From Phycisphaerales bacterium (lineage in GTDB: Bacteria > Planctomycetota > Phycisphaerae > Phycisphaerales > UBA1924), in contig JAJDDJ010000018.1 of NCBI GenBank assembly GCA_029260395.1, forward strand, positions 186,001-250,000: 64,000 bases of DNA. The letters are read 5' to 3'. Positions 18,640 through 27,800 of the stretch are shown here, piece by piece (the first letter of the stretch is position 1; each line of letters starts with the position of its first letter). A program made the position numbers and the translations under genes. A model generated the notes under the pieces. That model saw only the letters and a program-made list of their open reading frames with translations. It had not been told where the DNA came from and ran no database searches.

Positions 18640-19191
18640 ATGACCACTCGCACCCGCTCCGCTCGGCGATTCATGCTCCCGGGTTCCATAGCGCTCATGC
18701 TCCTTGCGTTAGCGACGGGCGCCATCGTCACGGTCCTGTTCATGCAGGATGTGTTCCCCAAGATCACGCACCCGGTGACGGAGTTCGCGCCCAACCAGCC
18801 TCACACCTTCACGCCCGAGTTCAGCGCGTACCCGCTGGCGCTCGCCGCGAGCGTGTCCGACAGTTCGTCGCCAGAGCCCGAAGCGACCGTGACCATTCAT
18901 GCCCAAGGCGAGCCCGTCGAGTTGCGCGAGTCGAACAGGTGGCAGAGCATGATGGGCCACAGCTACCGGTACTTCGCGAACTTCGGCCCGGTCGAGGGCG
19001 AGATCGAGTTGCTCGTCGAGTCCGACCCGTCCGAGCGATTCTTCGTCTTCTACCACCCCGATTCCGTGCGAGAAGCTGGCACAGCCAAGGCCATGCCCGG
19101 CTGGGTTGTTTCCGCGGTTCTGTTTTTCCTTGGCACGATCGCCCTGCTCTGGACGCTCGCAGCGGGCAGCGCCAAAGCGGACGCTCCGTAG
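18640..19191 (+). CDS. Two-helix membrane protein with an extracytoplasmic domain
   Basis: 183 residues. A membrane helix spans about 15-35 (IALMLLALATGAIVTVLF) and a second lies near the C-terminus (WVVSAVLFFLGTIALLWTL). Between them is a domain of about 110 residues (including VTIHAQGEPVELRESNRW and SERFFVFYHPDSV) that should lie outside the cytoplasm. I do not recognise the family. It follows pdhC by nine bases but carries its own -10-like signal. Confidence 0.6.
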   Translation: MTTRTRSARRFMLPGSIALMLLALATGAIVTVLFMQDVFPKITHPVTEFAPNQPHTFTPEFSAYPLALAASVSDSSSPEPEATVTIHAQGEPVELRESNRWQSMMGHSYRYFANFGPVEGEIELLVESDPSERFFVFYHPDSVREAGTAKAMPGWVVSAVLFFLGTIALLWTLAAGSAKADAP

Positions 19192-19250
19192 CGAACGGGC
19201 CGATTTCGCTCTCAACACCGGGAAGAACCGCGAGCATTGCACGGTTTGCG

Positions 19251-19279
19251 TTGGTGATTGGCCCCGGGCGAGGTACGCT
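19251..19279 (+). promoter_or_regulatory. Candidate promoter (-35 TTGGTG, -10 TACGCT)
   Basis: TTGGTG and TACGCT are separated by 17 bases, upstream of the small membrane protein at 19309, which also has a Shine-Dalgarno-like GCGAGGA. Confidence 0.4.
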
Positions 19280-19308
19280 TGAGCCAGCAGCTACGCGAGG
19301 ACCGCGCC

Positions 19309-19698
19309 ATGTCCGAGAACCCAGCCCATCCAACCCTGAGCCTCACCGAGGGCGACCGCGACATGCTCATTGATGCGCGCGCCAGCGTGCGCGCCGAGCA
19401 ACGACGTGAAGCCCAAGAGAAAGAAGGCGCCCGACTCGCCCGGCGGATCTTCATCGCGGGCCTGCTCATCATCGCCATCGCGGTGGCCTGCCTGATCGCG
19501 CTGCCCAAGCTCGGGCTTGACCTCTCGCTGATGGTCCCGGTGGTGGCGTTCCTAGCGATCGCTGCGGGCGCTTGGCTGACCGGCCGGGCCGAGGGCGTGG
19601 TGCCAGATGCCGACGCGGGCTCGCGCCACGACTGCAACGACGGCAAATGCATGAGCTGCGCCGGCCCGCAGCCACTGAGGATTCGCAACAAGAAATGA
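19309..19698 (+). CDS. Small membrane protein with two hydrophobic segments
   Basis: ATG 19309 is chosen because GCGAGGA precedes it; an in-frame ATG at 19258 lies upstream of the candidate promoter's -10. The 129 residues have a charged, Glu/Arg-rich helix (RASVRAEQRREAQEKEG) followed by two membrane helices (IFIAGLLIIAIAVACLIAL and LMVPVVAFLAIAAGAWL) and a Cys-containing tail (CNDGKCMSCAG). The three-cysteine tail could bind metal. Family unknown. Confidence 0.55.
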   Translation: MSENPAHPTLSLTEGDRDMLIDARASVRAEQRREAQEKEGARLARRIFIAGLLIIAIAVACLIALPKLGLDLSLMVPVVAFLAIAAGAWLTGRAEGVVPDADAGSRHDCNDGKCMSCAGPQPLRIRNKK

Positions 19699-19886
19699 GT
19701 CGGGCCTCGACCTCATCCTCAGGCCGGCATCCAAAGCGATCCACTGCCAGCCGTGACGCACACAGACTGCTCGACCGTCGCCTTGGGAACGATCTAAAGA
19801 ACCCCCGTGTGTTCCCCAAAGATAGACCCGAGCCAGAATTGTCCGGAAGGGGCTAAGAGTTTGCGCGCGGGCTCTGCCCGAACCAC

Positions 19887-19892
19887 TACACT
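19887..19892 (+). promoter_or_regulatory. -10-like hexamer upstream of the BLUF gene
   Basis: TACACT, in the stretch between the small membrane gene and the BLUF gene, would give a leader of about 55 bases. Confidence 0.35.
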
Positions 19893-19953
19893 GACCGTTC
19901 GAATCCCTCAGGCGTGAATCCCGACGCCGACGTTCTCGATCCCGGAGCTTGCC

Positions 19954-20418
19954 GTGAGCGATCTGCATGAGATCATGTACATCAGCCAACGCCGACTGAG
20001 TCTGACCGACACCGACGTGGTCGACGGGATCGTAATTCCCGCGGGACGAGCCAACCGCAGATTGGACATCACGGGGTGCATCTGGTTTGATGCGCGGCGC
20101 TTCGTGCAGATCCTTGAAGGCCCGCGCGACCCGATGCAGGCGCTCTATATCCGAATCAAGAACGACGACCGGCACGACGCGATCGAGACGCTGCACGATG
20201 CGCCTCTCGCCTCCCGCAACTTCCATCGATGGGGCATGCGAGCGTTGCGGCAACCGGAGTTCGAGACCATCGAAGACGTGCTGCGCCGGCACGCGCCCGA
20301 GTGCGTCCCGCCTCAAGTCTCGGTGCCGATGAGAAAGGGGCTGGTTGGCTCGATCAGACACCTGCTGGAGCACCGAGCACGGACCGAGCCGCCCGCAGCG
20401 GCCGCGAGCACTTCGTGA
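19954..20418 (+). CDS. BLUF-domain blue-light photoreceptor
   Basis: 154 residues from GTG 19954, with CGGAG ahead. The flavin-binding residues of BLUF domains are all present: Tyr9, Asn34 and Gln52 (in RRFVQILEGP), plus Trp93 and Met95 in HRWGMRAL. The Gln-Trp and Gln-Met distances of 41 and 43 equal those in AppA. It should bind FAD and sense blue light by hydrogen-bond rearrangement around the glutamine. Only about 55 residues follow the domain and no output domain is fused, so it must signal through a partner, as in short BLUF proteins such as PixD. Confidence 0.88.
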   Translation: MSDLHEIMYISQRRLSLTDTDVVDGIVIPAGRANRRLDITGCIWFDARRFVQILEGPRDPMQALYIRIKNDDRHDAIETLHDAPLASRNFHRWGMRALRQPEFETIEDVLRRHAPECVPPQVSVPMRKGLVGSIRHLLEHRARTEPPAAAASTS

Positions 20419-20496
20419 AGAGTCAACGAATTTCGAGTCTCGAGCACGTGCAGCTCGCGACCGACCGGCCTGTACCTATTCGGTGCCGAGCGATCC

Positions 20497-21186
20497 ATGT
20501 CTCCTAAGTCACTTTCGTTTCCGGAATTCGTTTTGGTGTTCGCCACCGGGCCGCTGCTCGCGGCTAACGCGGGCTTCATCAACACGGTCGTTATCGCTGA
20601 GGGAGCGCCCGCGGTAACACACCTCACAGGGACCATCACCCGCGCGAGCGCCGACATCGGCCAGGGCAACTTTGCCGACGCTCGTTTCGTTGGAAGCTTG
20701 GCGTTGGCGTTTCTCCTGGGCGCCACGCTCTCGGGCGCCCTCATCGGAGCCTCGACACTCCGCATCGGTCGCCGGTACGGCGTGGCGATGATGATCGAGT
20801 CATTCCTGCTCCTGGCCGCTGCGATCGTTATCACCAGATCGGTTGTCGCGGGCGCGATCCTCGCGTCCGCTGCGGCGGGGCTGCAGAATGCGATGGCGGC
20901 CTCATACCGATCGCTTATCGTGCGCACCACACATGTCACTGGCACACTCACGGATCTCGGCTTTCTGATGGGCAAGCGGCTCACCGGACACCCGATCGAG
21001 CGGTGGCAGTTCACGCTGCTCGTCCTGCTGCTTACCGGCTTCGTGGCAGGCGGGGTCGCGGGCATGCTGGCCTACCAGCGCCTGCGCGATGCCTCGCTGT
21101 ACATCCCCTCAGCCTCGATCGGCCTGGGAGGTGTGGCGTACTTCGTCTACAACCTCCGTGCGAGGTCATCACGCTTCGATGCATAG
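20497..21186 (+). CDS. DUF1275 (YoaK-like) membrane protein
   Basis: 229 residues with six hydrophobic segments. The DUF1275 hallmarks are the opening helix with ANAGFINTVVI, THLTGTITRAS at about 45, and AAGLQNAMAASYRSLIVRTTHVTGTLTDLG at about 128-157, in which two threonine-rich half-helices repeat. The family's function is unknown; a transport role is assumed from topology. The 3' end overlaps the convergent membrane gene by 40 bases. Confidence 0.85.
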   Translation: MSPKSLSFPEFVLVFATGPLLAANAGFINTVVIAEGAPAVTHLTGTITRASADIGQGNFADARFVGSLALAFLLGATLSGALIGASTLRIGRRYGVAMMIESFLLLAAAIVITRSVVAGAILASAAAGLQNAMAASYRSLIVRTTHVTGTLTDLGFLMGKRLTGHPIERWQFTLLVLLLTGFVAGGVAGMLAYQRLRDASLYIPSASIGLGGVAYFVYNLRARSSRFDA

Positions 21187-21494
21187 AGCATCCGCCCGAG
21201 CACGCCCGCCAAGAGCACCGATGCCATCGCAACGAACAGCAGGCCTAGCGCGATCAGCAGCCACCCGCTCACACCCCAGTAGATCGCCATCCCAGCGGTG
21301 TCATGCCCTCCACGCGAATTCGGATGGTCAATCGCGTACTGCGCGGAGAGCGTGGCCGTCAGCACGAGCCACCAGCCAACAGCGAGCGGGAACGCCGCGA
21401 ACCCAAGCATCGCGCCGGCTGTGATGAGCAGGTCTCTCCTCGACGCTTTGCGCACCTGCCCGCGCAGATCGTCGTAAAGTTCGGCTGCCCACAC
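21147..21494 (-). CDS. Small membrane protein downstream of prfB
   Basis: 115 residues from a GTG that lies three bases after the prfB stop, so the two genes are probably co-transcribed. Two strong membrane helices are present (ITAGAMLGFAAFPLAVGWWLV and IYWGVSGWLLIALGLLFVAM region), with a basic N-terminal stretch. The family is not recognised. The 40-base overlap of its end with the DUF1275 gene on the opposite strand is unusual but both frames look real. Confidence 0.55.
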   Translation of the reverse strand: MWAAELYDDLRGQVRKASRRDLLITAGAMLGFAAFPLAVGWWLVLTATLSAQYAIDHPNSRGGHDTAGMAIYWGVSGWLLIALGLLFVAMASVLLAGVLGRMLYASKRDDLARRL

Positions 21495-21497
21495 AGC

Positions 21498-22605
21498 TCA
21501 CCCCTTGACAGCGCGCCGCCGCTGCAGCTCCGCGTTGATGAAGCCATCAAGCTCGCCCGCGAGCACCACCGTCGGGTTCGAGTGCTCGTGACTCGTGCGG
21601 TGGTCCTTCACGCGGTTGTCGTACAGCACGTAGCTGCGGATCTGCGTGCCCCAGCCGCGGGCCAGATCACCGCCCGAGGCGTCCTTGATCTCCGCAGCCC
21701 GCTTCTCTTCTTCGAGCAGTTCGAGCCTTGCTTGCAGCAGCGTCATCGCCTGCCGCTTGTTCTGCGGCTGCTCGCGGTACGTGCTCGCCACCACCATGAA
21801 CCCGGTGGGCTTGTGGACGATTCGGCAAGCCGACGCCACCTTGTTGACGTTCTGCCCGCCCGGTCCGCTTGAACGCGCAAAGAACGTGAACTCGAGATCC
21901 TTCTCCGGTATCTCGAGGCTCGATTCCTCGAACTCCGGCGTGACCTCGACGGTCGCGAAGCTCGTCTGCCGCTTGCCCTGCGAGTTGAACGGGCTGACGC
22001 GCGCCAGCCTGTGCGCGCCGCGTTCGCAGTTCAGATATCCAAACGCGAACGGCCCCTTCACATGCAGCGTGACGCTATCGATGCCGACCTCGGTGCCGAA
22101 GGATTTTTCGAGCTCCTCGACCTTCCACCTCATCCGCTCGAAGTAGTACAGGTACATCCGCAGCAGCATGTCGGCCCAGTCGTTGGCCTCGGTTCCGCCG
22201 TCGCCCGCGTGGATGGTGAAGAAGCAGTTGCGGTGGTCGTGTCGCCCGCTGAGCAAGCTCTGCAATTCGACCCGGTCCATCTTCTTGACGAGCTTGTGCA
22301 GCGCTTCGTCGGCCTCAAGAAGCAGCTCCTCGTCGCCCTCTTCTTTGGCCATCTCGTAGGCGAGCGCTGCTTCTTCCAACTCGTCGGCCACATCGGTCAC
22401 GGGCGCGATCTGGGCCTTTATGACCTTGAGCTGACCGACGATTTTCTGGGCCGAGTCCTGGTCGTCCCAGAAGCCCTCGGCTCCCATCGATTCTTCGAGC
22501 TGAGCGAGCTTGATCTGCTTGGCATCGTAGTTAAAGAGAGTCGCGGATGGTTAAGATCCGCGCCTCAAGGTCGTCGATGACGGGTTGGTGGGTCTCGAAG
22601 TGCAT
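21498..22605 (-). CDS. prfB: Peptide chain release factor 2, made by +1 programmed frameshift
   Basis: RF2 releases peptides at UGA and UAA. The main frame runs 22532-21498 and lacks a good start at the conserved N-terminus. A 24-codon zero frame begins at ATG 22605, behind AGGAG at eight bases, and ends in CTT TAA at 22536-22531. Skipping the T at 22533 joins it to AAC TAC GAT, giving 368 residues. This matches the classic prfB recoding site (CTT TGA C at codon 26) except that the stop is TAA. The specificity tripeptide SPF and the catalytic GGQ (SSGPGGQNVNK) are intact. Gene callers that ignore frameshifting would start at an internal ATG at 22487. Confidence 0.9.
22531..22536 (-). promoter_or_regulatory. 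prfB +1 recoding site, CTT followed by TAA
   Basis: On the minus strand CTT (22536-22534) precedes the in-frame stop TAA (22533-22531), followed by CTACGA as in other bacteria. No Shine-Dalgarno-like stimulator is seen just upstream. Instead a perfect inverted repeat GCGGAT/ATCCGC with a seven-base loop lies at 22543-22561. Confidence 0.85.
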
Positions 22606-22694
22606 CAAACAGGCTCCTGGCTCGGTCCTGGCTCGGGGTTGTGTCGCACCGATCCCCGGCACGAGGCCAATCGTAGTCCCCCCCGGCTCGGCGG

Positions 22695-22700
22695 TATGCT
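22695..22700 (+). promoter_or_regulatory. -10-like hexamer, probable leaderless start
   Basis: TATGCT ends seven bases before GTG 22708. It overlaps an alternative ATG (22696), which argues for the GTG as the start. Confidence 0.4.
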
Positions 22701-22707
22701 GTCCCCA

Positions 22708-23004
22708 GTGCCGCAGATCATGCTCACAATCGCGAGTTCTACGCCAACGCCCGACCCGGACGCGGTCGGCCGGTGGTCGGTCGTGATGATGGGGCTGATC
22801 CTCTTTGCGCTGGCCCTGCTGGTGATGGGACTGGTGGTCGTCGCGGTGCGCCGCAGCCGTCGCGCTCGCGCCCAAACCCAGGCCGCGACCAAGGGCGGGC
22901 TCGACCCCTGGGCCGAGGCGGGCCGGCGGGCCGCAACGCCTCCGGTCGATGACGGCCCCGATCAGGCCGTCGACACCGATCTGGATAGGGACAACGGCCG
23001 ATGA
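22708..23004 (+). CDS. Small single-helix membrane protein
   Basis: 98 residues from GTG 22708, chosen because a -10-like hexamer covers the upstream ATG. One transmembrane helix (VVMMGLILFALALLVMGLVV) is followed by a basic RRSRRARAQ stretch and an acidic tail (VDTDLDRD). It is divergent from prfB. The stop overlaps the ATG of the SDR gene (ATGA), so the two are translationally coupled. Family unknown. Confidence 0.5.
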   Translation: MPQIMLTIASSTPTPDPDAVGRWSVVMMGLILFALALLVMGLVVVAVRRSRRARAQTQAATKGGLDPWAEAGRRAATPPVDDGPDQAVDTDLDRDNGR

Positions 23005-23804
23005 CCCCGCAAGATCCATCCACCGTAACAGATGCCAGCGCACCGCCCAAGCCAAGCGGCAGCCGGGCCGTGCTCGTAACAGGCGGCGCCAAGCGCGTGG
23101 GCCGGGCGATCTGTCGGGCGTTCGCGTCGGCGGGCTACGACGTGGTACTCACCTACCGCACGAGCAGCGATGAAGCCGTGCGCGCGCAGCGCGAGCTCGT
23201 GAAGTTCAACGTCAACTGCTCGATCCACCGTGTCGATCTCGGTGACCCGATCCAGGCAATCGAGTTCGCTGAACAGATGGCCGTCGAGCTCCCCCACCTC
23301 GATGCGCTCGTCCACAACGCGTCCGCCTACAGCCCATCGCCCCTGTCGGACCTCGACGCCGAGGACGCACTCGGCGCTTTCCGCGTCAACGCGCTGGCGC
23401 CCCTGCTGCTAAGCCAAAGGCTCGCGGGCAGGCTCACCGAGTCACCAGCGCCCGGAGGCGGGTCCATCGTGATGATGCTCGACATCCACGCCCTCGGCCT
23501 ACCAAGGCGCAACTTCTCGGCGTACGCCATGTCCAAGGCCGCACTCGCCCAGGCCATGCGCACGCTCTCGCGAGAACTTGCGCCGAGGGTCCGCGTCAAC
23601 GGCGTGGCACCCGGAGTAGTGAAGTGGCCCGAGGCCGGCCCTGACTCTGACCGCGAGATGCAAGAACGCTACCTCAAGAGCGTGCCGCTCGACCGCGCCG
23701 GTACGCCCGAAGAAGCCGCCGAAGCCGTGCTCTGGCTGGCCACACGCGCCACCTACTGCACCGGGCAGATCATCAACGTCGATGGCGGGCGATCGCTGCT
23801 CTAG
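23001..23804 (+). CDS. Short-chain dehydrogenase/reductase, pteridine-reductase-like
   Basis: 267 residues. The nucleotide-binding motif TGGAKRVGRAI near 27-37 is the variant typical of pteridine reductases (FolM/PTR1) rather than TGxxxGIG. HNASAY follows, and the catalytic Tyr and Lys are in YAMSKAAL. The C-terminal INVDGGRSLL is standard. It may reduce dihydrofolate or dihydrobiopterin with NADPH; a different ketone substrate cannot be excluded. An N-terminal extension of about 20 residues is Pro/Ser-rich. It is coupled to the small membrane protein upstream. Confidence 0.8.
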   Translation: MTPQDPSTVTDASAPPKPSGSRAVLVTGGAKRVGRAICRAFASAGYDVVLTYRTSSDEAVRAQRELVKFNVNCSIHRVDLGDPIQAIEFAEQMAVELPHLDALVHNASAYSPSPLSDLDAEDALGAFRVNALAPLLLSQRLAGRLTESPAPGGGSIVMMLDIHALGLPRRNFSAYAMSKAALAQAMRTLSRELAPRVRVNGVAPGVVKWPEAGPDSDREMQERYLKSVPLDRAGTPEEAAEAVLWLATRATYCTGQIINVDGGRSLL

Positions 23805-23836
23805 TTGGGTGAATTGAATCGGTGATCGAGCGCCCG

Positions 23837-24841
23837 TCAAGGCGGGCCCTTGAGCCGATCGACCATCTCGCGAGCTCGATCTTCGCCGAGCATGCTGGCG
23901 TGCATGGCGGCCTTGATCGCCCCGGCGTTGTCCCCCGCTCGTTCCAGCCAAGTGGCGGCCTCGAGCCACACGCGCCCGTTGGTCGAGTGCCGCTGGGCTG
24001 CCTCAAGAAACCGAGCCGCTGCGTCTTCGCTCTTCCCGAGCATCGCAGCACTGGTCGCGTACAACCGGACCACCGGCAAACTCAGGCGATCCTCGTCGCC
24101 CACGCCTTCAAGAGCTGCCAGCGCCTCGGCGGGCTCGTTCAGCCGGTTGCGCGCCCGCGCCTCGATCACCCGCCACGCGGTAACCCTGGGCTGCTGCTCA
24201 CGCGCCTTGGCAAGGTACTGAAGCGAAACCCCCGGCCGATTCTCCCGCAGCGCCAGTTCCGCCAGCGAGCCCCACGCAATCGCCAGATGCTCATCGAGCT
24301 GTGTCGCACGAAACAGCGAGGCCCGCGCCTCGTCCGGTCTGTCGAGACCCATCAGCACCTGCGCTGCGTACAGCGGGAACCGAGAATCGGTCGGGTCCGC
24401 AGCCTCTGCGGCGCGGTAGTGTTCGATCGCTCGCTGGGGAAGGCCCGCCCGGTTGGCTGCTGTCCCCGCCTCGAACTCGTCCTCGGCCATCCCGCTGCCG
24501 AGCGACAGCGCCTCCTCGTACGCCTCGTGGGCCGCCAGCGCCCCGTCGGCCAGCCGCGTCCGCGTGCGGGCCAGCGCCAGCCAGAGCACGCGGTCCTCGG
24601 GGTAGTCCGCCACCGCCGCCTCGAGCACCGCGGCGGCCTTGGATGGCTCGGAATCCAGCATCGCCCGCTCGGCTGTCGCGAGCACCGCATCGAGCGTCTC
24701 GGGCGGAGCCTGCCGGGGGCCATCAGGTTCGACGGCTTGCCCCGTGGTCTGGCCCGTGTTCATCCGCCACACGCCGCCCGCGCCCGCGCCGAGACCAGCG
24801 GAGAGAATCGCAACGAGCATCGCGGTGCGTGCGGTGGCCAT
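23837..24841 (-). CDS. Membrane-anchored TPR protein
   Basis: 334 residues. A single N-terminal hydrophobic segment (MLVAILSAGLGAGAGGVW) suggests an anchor or signal. The rest is TPR-like helical repeats (LATAERAMLDSEPSKAA, then AIEHYRAAEAADP, then LAIAWGSLAELALRENRPG). It ends 32 bases past the convergent SDR gene and is divergent from valS. TAGGCT lies six bases before the ATG, with no Shine-Dalgarno. Confidence 0.7.
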   Translation of the reverse strand: MATARTAMLVAILSAGLGAGAGGVWRMNTGQTTGQAVEPDGPRQAPPETLDAVLATAERAMLDSEPSKAAAVLEAAVADYPEDRVLWLALARTRTRLADGALAAHEAYEEALSLGSGMAEDEFEAGTAANRAGLPQRAIEHYRAAEAADPTDSRFPLYAAQVLMGLDRPDEARASLFRATQLDEHLAIAWGSLAELALRENRPGVSLQYLAKAREQQPRVTAWRVIEARARNRLNEPAEALAALEGVGDEDRLSLPVVRLYATSAAMLGKSEDAAARFLEAAQRHSTNGRVWLEAATWLERAGDNAGAIKAAMHASMLGEDRAREMVDRLKGPP

Positions 24842-24847
24842 GCACAG

Positions 24848-24853
24848 AGCCTA
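24848..24853 (-). promoter_or_regulatory. -10-like hexamer, leaderless TPR gene
   Basis: TAGGCT on the minus strand, six bases before ATG 24841. Confidence 0.45.
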
Positions 24854-24885
24854 GCCGATCAGGCCCAGCGGGCCCCTCGCGGCTC

Positions 24886-24891
24886 TACACT
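24886..24891 (+). promoter_or_regulatory. -10-like hexamer, leaderless valS
   Basis: TACACT ends eight bases before the valS ATG; no Shine-Dalgarno lies between. It faces the TAGGCT of the divergent TPR gene across 32 bases. Confidence 0.45.
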
Positions 24892-24899
24892 CGACCACG

Positions 24900-27800
24900 A
24901 TGCCAAGCCCTTCCGATGCCAAGCCGTCCCACTCCGCTCAACCACCGCAAGCCGTGGAAATGCCCGGCAAGTACACGCCGGCCGACCACGAGGCCGCCAT
25001 CAGTAAGCGGTGGGAAACCGCCCGCGCCTTCCATGCCGATCCCGGACGGGTGCTCAGCGGCGAGGCCGAGCCCTACTGCATCCTCATCCCACCGCCAAAC
25101 GTCACCGGCGCCCTCCACCTCGGCCACGCCTTCAACAACACCATCCAGGACATGCTTGTGCGTGCGCACAGGATGAAGGGGTTCGAGGCCCTCTGGATGC
25201 CCGGCACGGACCACGCCGGAATCGCCACGCAGGCGGTGGTCGACAAGCGCCTTATCGCTCAGGGTGAGAGGGCCCTCGCCGACTACAAGCGCCAGGAACT
25301 TGAAGACGGCACCGGACGCGAGGCCTTCATCGCCAAGGTGCTCGAATGGAAGGATGAGTACCTCCAGCGGATCACAGGCCAGCTCCGAGCCATGGGCTGC
25401 TCGTGCGACTGGGACCGCCAGCGCTTCACCATGGACGAAGTATGCGCGCGCGGCGTACGCGAAGCGTTCTTCCGCCTCTTCAAAGACCGCCTCATCTATC
25501 GCGGCAAACGCCTCGTCAACTGGGACCCGGTCACACAGACCGCCCTCGCCGATGACGAGGTCGAGATGGAGGAGGTCGAGTCCTTCTTCTGGTACATGAA
25601 GTACCCGGTGGTGGATACCGACGGCAACGAGACCGGCGAGCACGTCACCGTCGCGACCACCCGGCCCGAGACCTACTTCGGCGATACCGCTGTCGCGGTG
25701 AATCCTAAGGACCCCGAGCGCGCGCACCTGATCGGTCAGCACGTCAAGCTGCCGTTTGTTGGGCGGGTGATCCCGATCATCGGCGACGACTACGTCGTGA
25801 TGCCTGATCCCGAGTCGAGCGATGCCAAGGCCAAGTACGCCTCGGGTTTCTTGAAAGTCACGCCCGCGCACGACCCCAACGACTACGACATCGGCCAACG
25901 CCACGACCTTCCCATCATCAACGTCATGGCGCCTGATGCCTCCATCAGCGGCGACCACGGCTGGGAGGATGTGGGTGATGCCGATTGGGCCATCGGCAAG
26001 AGCCGAGAGGACGCCCGCCAGCTCGTCGAAGCCAGGTTTAGCCAGGCCGGTCTGCTCGCCGAGAAAAAGCCCTACTCCCACTCGGTCGGCCACAGCTACC
26101 GAAGCCACGCAATCGTCGAGCCCTACCTGAGCGACCAGTGGTACGTGAAGGTCACCGACGACCGTCTGCGCGGCGAGGCCCAACGCGCCCTCAACCCAAG
26201 CCAACGCACCGACAAGAGCCTGAGCGAGTGGGCAGAGAGCAGGCCCGCTGGTTCGACGGATGCCGCCGACGGCTCCATGACCTTCCACCCGCCGCGGTAC
26301 GCGAAGACGTACGAGGGCTGGCACGACTACCTGCGAGACTGGTGCATCAGCCGTCAGCTCTGGTGGGGGCACCGGATACCGGTGTGGCGGAAGCGCGTGG
26401 ATATCTCGGACTCAACCTGGGCAGATGAACTGGCAGGAGCGACCGGGCTAGATGACATAGTGAGTGGCGAGTGGAGTTCAGCGGCCCTCAGGGTGGCTCG
26501 CGTCACAGATGGCGCGGAGGTAGATCCGAAGCAGGAACTAATGCCGCCCGACGATCACACCTCGGGCGAGTACGACATCTTCGTCTGCGCGCTATCTGAT
26601 AGCGAAGTGGCACAACTCGAAGCAGCCGGTTTCGCACGCGACCCCGACGTGCTCGACACGTGGTTCTCCTCGGCATTGTGGCCGTTGACAACGATGGGCT
26701 GGCCCGAGCCGGGCGCGTCCGAGGACGGCTTGCTCGATGCGTTCAAGCCCACGAGCGTGCTGTGCACGGCCCGCGAGATCATCACGCTGTGGGTCAGCCG
26801 CATGGTGATGTTCAATCGCTACATTGCGGGCGATGGCGACACCTCGGGCGATGCGCCCTTCAAGGATGTGTTCATCCACGCGATGATTCAGGACGGCGAA
26901 GGACGCAAGATGTCCAAGAGCCTGGGCAACGGCGTGGACCCGCTGGACATCATCGACTCCCACGGCACCGACGCCATGCGCTTCACCCTCGCGCAGATGG
27001 CCACGCAGACGCAGGACGTACGCATGCCCGTGGAGCACGACGAGGCCACTGGCAAGAACACGAGCCCCAAATTTGACTTTGGACGAAACTTCTGCAACAA
27101 GCTTTGGAACGCGAGCCGGTTCGTCATCACCATGCTCGGCGAGCATGCGACCGGTGAAGGTTCGTTCGACGAGACCAAACTCACGTTGCCCGACCGCTGG
27201 ATGCTAAGCCGGCTGGAAGCGGCTGCGCGTGCGTGCGACGAGGCGATCGCTTCGTACCAGTTCGCCAGCTACGCGCAGGCGTTGTACGACCTGCTCTGGC
27301 GGGACTACTGCGATTGGTACGTTGAGGCGGTCAAGCCCACGCTCAAGACGAGCCCCACGCAGCAGGCGGTTCTTCGCGCGGTGCTCGATGCGATCCTTCG
27401 GCTGCTGCACCCCATCACGCCGTTTGTGACCGAAGCCATTTTCGACAAGCTCAGCCAGATCAAGACGGCCAAGGTGCCGGGACTCACGCTTGCGCCATCA
27501 CGTCGCGAGGGACTGCTGTGCCTGGCGGGCTGGCCCGACGCAGCCAGTTCGCTGAGCGATGCTGGCGCAGAAAGTCAGTGGTCGCGTGTGCAGGGGCTCA
27601 TCGGCTTGGTGCGCGAAGTGCGCGCTCAGCAGCAAGTCAAGCCGCGCCAGCGCATCACGCTTCACGTTCCGAGCGCCGCATCGGCAACCATCCAGCCGAT
27701 CATCGACGCTGCGCCTGAGGTCATCGAGTTTCTCGCTGGCATCGGCACGGTGACCGCGGTTGAGCCAGAAGGCCGGGCTGTGGATATCCGCTGCGAGGGG

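Noticed and set aside
22487-22489. prfB start at internal ATG 22487
   Set aside because: Would remove the conserved N-terminal helix and ignores the frameshift site and the AGGAG-supported ATG at 22605.
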